DNA from: Lentilactobacillus senioris
GTDB taxonomy: Bacteria > Bacillota > Bacilli > Lactobacillales > Lactobacillaceae
Assembly: GCF_026798195.1 (NCBI RefSeq)
Contig: NZ_JAPQEZ010000002.1
Span: forward strand, 294,933-358,932
Length of the DNA stretch: 64,000 nucleotides
Direction: 5' to 3'
Shown here: piece after piece, positions 59,639 to 64,000 of the stretch
Layout of the letters: every line of letters starts with the position of its first letter
Position numbering within the stretch: position 1 is the first letter of the stretch
Translations under genes and position numbers: made by a program
The notes under the pieces: generated by a model
The model's database searches: none
Told to the model about the DNA's origin: nothing
Seen by the model: the letters and a program-made list of their open reading frames with translations, nothing else

Positions 59639-60682
59639 ATGTTAAAAATTAATATGTTTTCCACTGCTGACAAGGTTAAAGGTCAGGGGGTGGGGAGTGC
59701 ATATGTTGAACTAGTTAAGATGTTGCGAAGTCATTTTAAGGGGCAATTTAAGATCACCATTAATGATTATGGTCATAGAGCTGATATTTCCCATTATCAC
59801 ACTATTAATCCGAGTTTTTATTTGTCTACTTTCCTACCTGGTAGAGGCAAAAAGATCGGTTACGTTCACTTTTTACCTGAAACTTTAGAAGGAAGTTTAA
59901 AAATTCCACAGCCGTTTAGGGGGCTGTTCTATAAGTACGTAATCGCCTTTTACAAACGGATGGATCATATTGTAGTGGTGAATCCCACATTTATTCCTAA
60001 GTTAGTAGCCTATGGTATTGATGAGCAAAAAATTACCTATATCCCAAATTTTGTAGATCCTAAGGCTTTTTATCCGGTTGATAGTGACCAAAAGCAGACA
60101 CTGCGTGAACAATACGGATATTCTTCCGATACGTTTATGGTGTTAGGAAGTGGACAAATTCAGACTAGAAAAGGCGTTTTGGACTTTATTAAGTTGGCTC
60201 AAGAAAATCCAGACGTGCAATTTGTATGGACGGGTGGTTTTTCATTTGGCAAGATGACTGCGGGCTATGCAGAACTAGAACGAGTGGTTCAAAATCCGCC
60301 TGCTAACTTAAGTTTTCCGGGAATTGTTCCGCGAGAAAAGATCGTTGATTACTATAATATGGCAGATTTATTCCTTTTGCCTTCATATAATGAACTATTC
60401 CCAATGTCGGTGTTAGAAGCATTTTCTACTCATACACCCGTAATGTTAAGAAACTTAACCTTGTATGAATCTATTATCGATGGTTACTACGTTCCTACCA
60501 GTAATGAAAGTGATATGAATGATCAACTTCACCGCTTGATCATTGATCATGATGCCTTATTGGACTTGCAACAGCGGTCTAAAAAAGCTGCTCAGCGTTA
60601 TTCAGAGGATCATTTAGCTCAAACTTGGTACGATTTTTATACCGAACAAGCTAAGGATAAGCATTATGTCTCGAAGAAATAA
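59639..60682 (+). CDS. lafB: Second glycolipid glycosyltransferase (GT4, LafB/BgsA-like)
   Basis: A 347-residue GT4 enzyme. The N-terminal INMFSTADKVKGQGVGSAYV is characteristic of LafB-type enzymes, which add a second hexose to monoglucosyl-diacylglycerol. GSGQIQTRKGVLDF and PSYNELFPMSVLEAF are the GT4 donor-site blocks. Whether galactose or glucose is added cannot be read. Its last 17 bases overlap the next gene. Confidence 0.88.
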   Translation: MLKINMFSTADKVKGQGVGSAYVELVKMLRSHFKGQFKITINDYGHRADISHYHTINPSFYLSTFLPGRGKKIGYVHFLPETLEGSLKIPQPFRGLFYKYVIAFYKRMDHIVVVNPTFIPKLVAYGIDEQKITYIPNFVDPKAFYPVDSDQKQTLREQYGYSSDTFMVLGSGQIQTRKGVLDFIKLAQENPDVQFVWTGGFSFGKMTAGYAELERVVQNPPANLSFPGIVPREKIVDYYNMADLFLLPSYNELFPMSVLEAFSTHTPVMLRNLTLYESIIDGYYVPTSNESDMNDQLHRLIIDHDALLDLQQRSKKAAQRYSEDHLAQTWYDFYTEQAKDKHYVSKK

Positions 60683-61688
60683 AATTACATTTGCGGTGAT
60701 GTTGTTAATTGGAATTGCTATTTTTGGTTATTCTATGAGAGACGTGAAGCTATCGGCCTTAGTTAAAGATATGCAGACCATTAATTGGTGGTGGCTATTA
60801 GTTGCGTTTTTATGTATTTGTTTGTATTTACTGTTTGAAACCTTTATTACTAAGGTTTTAATTTCTAATCGAATCAAGGGTTTCACTTTTAAAGATGCAT
60901 TGCGAGTGCCGTTGGTAGAACAATTATTCAATGGTATTACACCATTTTCTTCTGGAGGCCAACCGGGGCAATTGTTTGTCATGATGCAAACGGGGATTGA
61001 TGCTGGTCGGGCTAGTTCCGCGCTCTTGATGAAATTCGTTGTTTATCAAGGGATGATTGTAATCAATTTTTTCCTCAGCTTAATTATTGGTTTTCAGTAT
61101 GTAATTGAAAAAATGCAATTTTTAGCGTGGTTCGTGCTGTTTGGCTTTTTAATTCATTTTGCCGTAATTGTAGGATTGTTATTGGTAATGTTTAAGCCTC
61201 AATTTACCAAAAAAGCGGCCAAAATTGTTCTGTATCCAGTTAAATGGTTTGTTTCTGCTGATCGGTATGCTAATCTACAAGGAACCATGGCTGAAAAGAT
61301 TGATAATCTTTATCTAGAAAGTATTCGAATTGGACGACAATGGAAATTACTTTTAAAAGTAATTGTATTAACTTTTTGTCAATTATTGTTTTATTATCTA
61401 ATTCCGTATTTCATAATGCTATCATTGGGGTATACAAACGCCAATGTAGTTATGATTGTTAGTCTACACGTGATGATCGTTATGATTATTTCTTTGTTTC
61501 CAATTCCTGGTGGCTCAGGGGGCGCAGAATTTAGTTTTGAATCCTTGTTTCACAGCTACATTACTAGTAGCAGTAAAATGGTGCTAGCAATGCTATTATG
61601 GCGTTTGATTACGTATTATTTTGGTTTGATTGCGGGGGCGGTTGCTTTAGTAATTAAACCTGATAAGGTTGATGATCCCGATCAATAG
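60666..61688 (+). CDS. UPF0104/YbhN-family membrane protein (possible glycolipid flippase)
   Basis: A 340-residue protein with about eight membrane helices of the lysylphosphatidylglycerol-synthase transmembrane (flippase-like) family. LFNGITPFSSGGQPGQLFVM and the late FPIPGGSGGAEFSFESLF are conserved family motifs. There is no aminoacyltransferase domain, so it is not MprF. Its position between the glycolipid transferases and ltaS, and its overlap with lafB, suggest it moves the glycolipid across the membrane; this is inference. Confidence 0.8.
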   Translation: MSRRNKITFAVMLLIGIAIFGYSMRDVKLSALVKDMQTINWWWLLVAFLCICLYLLFETFITKVLISNRIKGFTFKDALRVPLVEQLFNGITPFSSGGQPGQLFVMMQTGIDAGRASSALLMKFVVYQGMIVINFFLSLIIGFQYVIEKMQFLAWFVLFGFLIHFAVIVGLLLVMFKPQFTKKAAKIVLYPVKWFVSADRYANLQGTMAEKIDNLYLESIRIGRQWKLLLKVIVLTFCQLLFYYLIPYFIMLSLGYTNANVVMIVSLHVMIVMIISLFPIPGGSGGAEFSFESLFHSYITSSSKMVLAMLLWRLITYYFGLIAGAVALVIKPDKVDDPDQ

Positions 61689-61725
61689 TGGTCGGGGGAT
61701 TTAAATGGTTTTTGGAGGAACCGGA

Positions 61726-63786
61726 ATGTCTGAAAAGAAGAAAAACTTTAGAAGTATTTTTAATACCACTTGGGGTTTTTACCTTTTAGTGGTGTTCTTA
61801 TTTTGTTTAAAAACTTATATAGCATACCAGACTAAGTTTACCCTTGGGACAAAGGGGGCCCTTCAGGAGTTTATTCTGGCAATTAACGCAATTCCGGCTG
61901 CTCTGTTAACGTTTGGCATTGCTTTGTATTTTAATGGGAAATTGAAGTACTGGTTATTGATGATTGTTGATTTTATTGAAAGTACGTGGATTTTTGCCAA
62001 TATTGTTTATTACCGGGAATTTTCGGACTTCCTATCAATGGGAATCATTAAGGGGAGTGGTAATGTTCAAAATAATCTTGGTAAAAGTTTGATGGAAATT
62101 CTGCATGCTAGTGATTTCTTTGTGTATGTAGACATAGTGGTGCTCATCGGCTTGTTAATTGCTAAGGTGATTAAGGTAGATCACCGACCATTTAAGAAGT
62201 GGAAGGCCTTTGCGGTTTCTTTGGCTTCGTTTGCATTAATGGGTGGAGAATACGCTCTAGCCAGTACTGATCGATCAGGACTGTTAACTAGAACGTTTGA
62301 TAACAACTATATTGTTAAATATTTGGGCTTAAATGAGTATGCGGCCTTTAGTGCGTACCAAACTCAAAAAGAGTCTGCAACTCGTTCTCAGGCTAAGGCT
62401 AGTGATATGAATAGTATTTTGAAGTATCTAAAGAATAATCGAGCAGCTTCTAATATTAATTACTTTGGTAAGGCTAAAGGGAAAAACGTTTTTATTATTC
62501 ATCTGGAAAGTTTCCAACAATTTTTAATTGATTATAAGGTGAATGGTAAGGAAGTTACACCAACGTTAAATAAGTTTTATCATAATAAGAACACCATTGG
62601 CTTTGATAACTTCTATAACCAAGTAGCTCAAGGGAAGACTTCTGATGCAGAAATGATGCTAGAAAATTCTCTTTACGGTTTGCCACAGGGATCAGCTATG
62701 ACCACTTATGGTAGTCAAAACACTTTTCAAGCGGCACCAGCGATCTTAGATCAGAAGGGTTACACTACAGCCGCATTCCATGGGGATGTACCTAGTTTTT
62801 GGAATCGGGATAGTACCTATAAGTCTTGGGGTTATGAGTACTTCTTTAGTTCTGAGTACTATAAAACTAAGCCATCTTATAGTGTTGGCTACGGTCTAAA
62901 GGATAAGATCTTCTTTAAGGACTCTGCTAACTACTTGCAACAATTACCACAACCGTTTTACGCTAAGTTAATTACATTAACTAACCACTATCCATATGAA
63001 TTGGATAAGCAAAATATTGATTTTCCAGCTACTAAGACTGGTGATAAGACTGTAGATCCATATGTACAGACTGCTCACTACTTGGATGAAGCCTTTGCTG
63101 AATTTATGCAGTACTTGAAGAAAACGGGCTTAATGGATAATAGTATGATCGTTTTGTATGGTGATCATTACGGAATTTCTAATAACCACCGTCCAGCCAT
63201 TGCACAGTTATTGCATAAAAAGACGATTACTAGCTATGATTTGGCTCAGTTCCAAAAAGTTCCTTTTATGATCTATTCCAAGGGACTTAAAGGTGGAATT
63301 AATCATACCTACGGTGGCGAAATTGATGTCTTGCCAACTTTGCTTCATTTACTAGGAGATAAGAACAATAATACTATTCAGTTTGGGACTGATTTACTAT
63401 CTAAACAACATGATCAACGAGTAGCGTTTAGAAATGGTGATTTTGTCACTCCTAAGTATACGAAGGTAGGGGGGGCGGTCTATCTCACTAAGACAGGTGA
63501 AAAGATTACTCCGACTGCTAAACAACAAAAAGAGATTAATAGCATCCAAAACCATATCACGACAGAATTATCATTATCTGATCGGGTAATTTATGGAGAT
63601 TTACTTCGTTTCTATACACCAAAAGGATTTAAACCAGTTGATTCAAAAGATTTTACGTATAAATACACGACTGCTTTAGATAATTTGAGAAAGTCTCAGA
63701 AGAGTGAACCAACTAGTATAGAGGCTGAAAACGGCGGCAAATCAACGATGAATCTATATAGTACGGATGCCCCAGAATTAAAATAG
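61726..63786 (+). CDS. ltaS: Lipoteichoic acid synthase LtaS
   Basis: A 686-residue enzyme with five N-terminal membrane helices and an extracellular sulfatase-like domain that polymerises glycerol phosphate from phosphatidylglycerol onto the glycolipid anchor. The catalytic threonine is T305 in QGKTSDAEMMLEN. The Mn ligands include the glutamate in IHLESFQ and Asp/His in YGDHYG. A SQAKA-S sequence in the linker resembles a signal peptidase site, as used to cut Staphylococcus LtaS. ATG 61726 follows GGAGG by seven bases and is preferred to ATG 61705. Terminator downstream. Confidence 0.94.
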   Translation: MSEKKKNFRSIFNTTWGFYLLVVFLFCLKTYIAYQTKFTLGTKGALQEFILAINAIPAALLTFGIALYFNGKLKYWLLMIVDFIESTWIFANIVYYREFSDFLSMGIIKGSGNVQNNLGKSLMEILHASDFFVYVDIVVLIGLLIAKVIKVDHRPFKKWKAFAVSLASFALMGGEYALASTDRSGLLTRTFDNNYIVKYLGLNEYAAFSAYQTQKESATRSQAKASDMNSILKYLKNNRAASNINYFGKAKGKNVFIIHLESFQQFLIDYKVNGKEVTPTLNKFYHNKNTIGFDNFYNQVAQGKTSDAEMMLENSLYGLPQGSAMTTYGSQNTFQAAPAILDQKGYTTAAFHGDVPSFWNRDSTYKSWGYEYFFSSEYYKTKPSYSVGYGLKDKIFFKDSANYLQQLPQPFYAKLITLTNHYPYELDKQNIDFPATKTGDKTVDPYVQTAHYLDEAFAEFMQYLKKTGLMDNSMIVLYGDHYGISNNHRPAIAQLLHKKTITSYDLAQFQKVPFMIYSKGLKGGINHTYGGEIDVLPTLLHLLGDKNNNTIQFGTDLLSKQHDQRVAFRNGDFVTPKYTKVGGAVYLTKTGEKITPTAKQQKEINSIQNHITTELSLSDRVIYGDLLRFYTPKGFKPVDSKDFTYKYTTALDNLRKSQKSEPTSIEAENGGKSTMNLYSTDAPELK

Positions 63787-63805
63787 TTTAGGTTAATAGT
63801 CCTTT

Positions 63806-63839
63806 GAAGAGATAAGTTATAAACTTATCTCTTTTTTGT
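63806..63839 (+). terminator. ltaS terminator
   Basis: AGAGATAAGTT (63808-63818) and AACTTATCTCT (63822-63832) pair and are followed by Ts. Confidence 0.9.
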
Positions 63840-63841
63840 AC

Positions 63842-63870
63842 TTGACGAATGGCGATTTATTCTGTAATAT
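63842..63870 (+). promoter_or_regulatory. Upstream promoter (P1) of a probable stable-RNA operon
   Basis: TTGACG (63842-63847) and TAATAT (63865-63870) are 17 bases apart. With P2 96 bases downstream it forms a tandem pair typical of rRNA operons. No coding start follows within the window. Confidence 0.6.
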
Positions 63871-63937
63871 TAATCTCGTTGCTTGAGAGGTAAGCAAAAC
63901 GACAATTTGAAATTAAAAAATTAATTGAAAAAAGTTG

Positions 63938-63966
63938 TTGACTTATGTTGATAAGCATGATATATT
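63938..63966 (+). promoter_or_regulatory. Downstream promoter (P2) of a probable stable-RNA operon
   Basis: TTGACT (63938-63943) and TATATT (63961-63966) are 17 bases apart, preceded by an AT-rich stretch like an UP element. The transcribed edge (TAGTTGTCACGAGCTGA) resembles lactobacillar 16S leader sequence; the RNA gene itself is outside the window. Confidence 0.6.
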
Positions 63967-64000
63967 TAAATAGTTGTCACGAGCTGATATGAAGCGCTTG

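Overview
The window comes from the chromosome of a low-GC Gram-positive lactic acid bacterium of the family Lactobacillaceae. The evidence is the conserved run pcrA-ligA-camS-gatCAB-dagK-rlmD, together with ClpE preceded by a CtsR box, DUF4828- and MucBP-type proteins, a lafA-lafB-ltaS lipoteichoic acid cluster and CcpA-type cre sites. A gluconate permease/kinase unit fits a heterofermentative lifestyle, but I cannot fix the genus by eye. Almost every protein is intact and densely packed; there are no CRISPR arrays, insertion sequences or recognisable integrases.

Layout. 1-5275: the 3' end of rpsI, then an AT-rich island holding a complete Type III restriction-modification pair (mod, res). 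The rpsI 3' end and its terminator are repeated on the far side (108-209 and 5173-5274), so the island sits in an rpsI attachment site. 5370-9567: a thiol-stress region with an RclA-like flavoprotein disulfide reductase, a CstR-like persulfide repressor with two rhodaneses, then MarR, GNAT and a B3/B4 protein broken by a stop codon. 9600-18712: an ECF transporter subunit, a DUF2187 protein, a glucosaminidase, xpt, a degenerate PurK, pcrA, ligA and camS. 18787-24441: gatCAB, dagK and an rRNA uracil methyltransferase. 24591-30165: dps, then the deoxyribonucleoside catabolic genes deoC-deoB-deoD-deoR-pdp with two cre-like sites. 30289-34338: gntP and gntK, divergent from an RpiR regulator. 34359-37936: a catalytically degenerate GH25-like membrane protein, a DUF4828 protein, a Gfo/Idh/MocA oxidoreductase and a DEAD-box RNA helicase. 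37982-40280: tRNA-Arg(CCT) and a PyrR-attenuated nucleoside deoxyribosyltransferase/permease operon. 40464-45261: GtrA, a GT2 glycosyltransferase and an M29 aminopeptidase, divergent from wecB and a YihY protein. 45307-53358: flavodoxin, recX, a DUF402 phosphatase, an AI-2E family protein, tagD, prfC, pepD and a MucBP protein. 53498-58223: clpE, a small conserved protein, ptsH and ptsI. 58431-63786: lafA, lafB, a putative glycolipid flippase and ltaS. The right edge carries two tandem strong promoters that look like those of an rRNA operon beginning just outside the window.

How the parts work together. Deoxynucleosides are cleaved by DeoD and Pdp, isomerised by DeoB and split by DeoC; the cre sites and the local SorC/DeoR-type regulator imply control by sugar status and by deoxyribose phosphate. 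Ntd and its permease salvage bases under pyrimidine (PyrR) control. dagK, tagD, wecB, lafAB, the flippase-like protein and ltaS all serve envelope polymers and glycolipids. The most unusual content is at the left: the resident uS9 protein ends QVSKR rather than the near-universal QFSKR, while the displaced copy beyond the island still encodes QFSKR, which suggests the island replaced the ribosomal protein tail.
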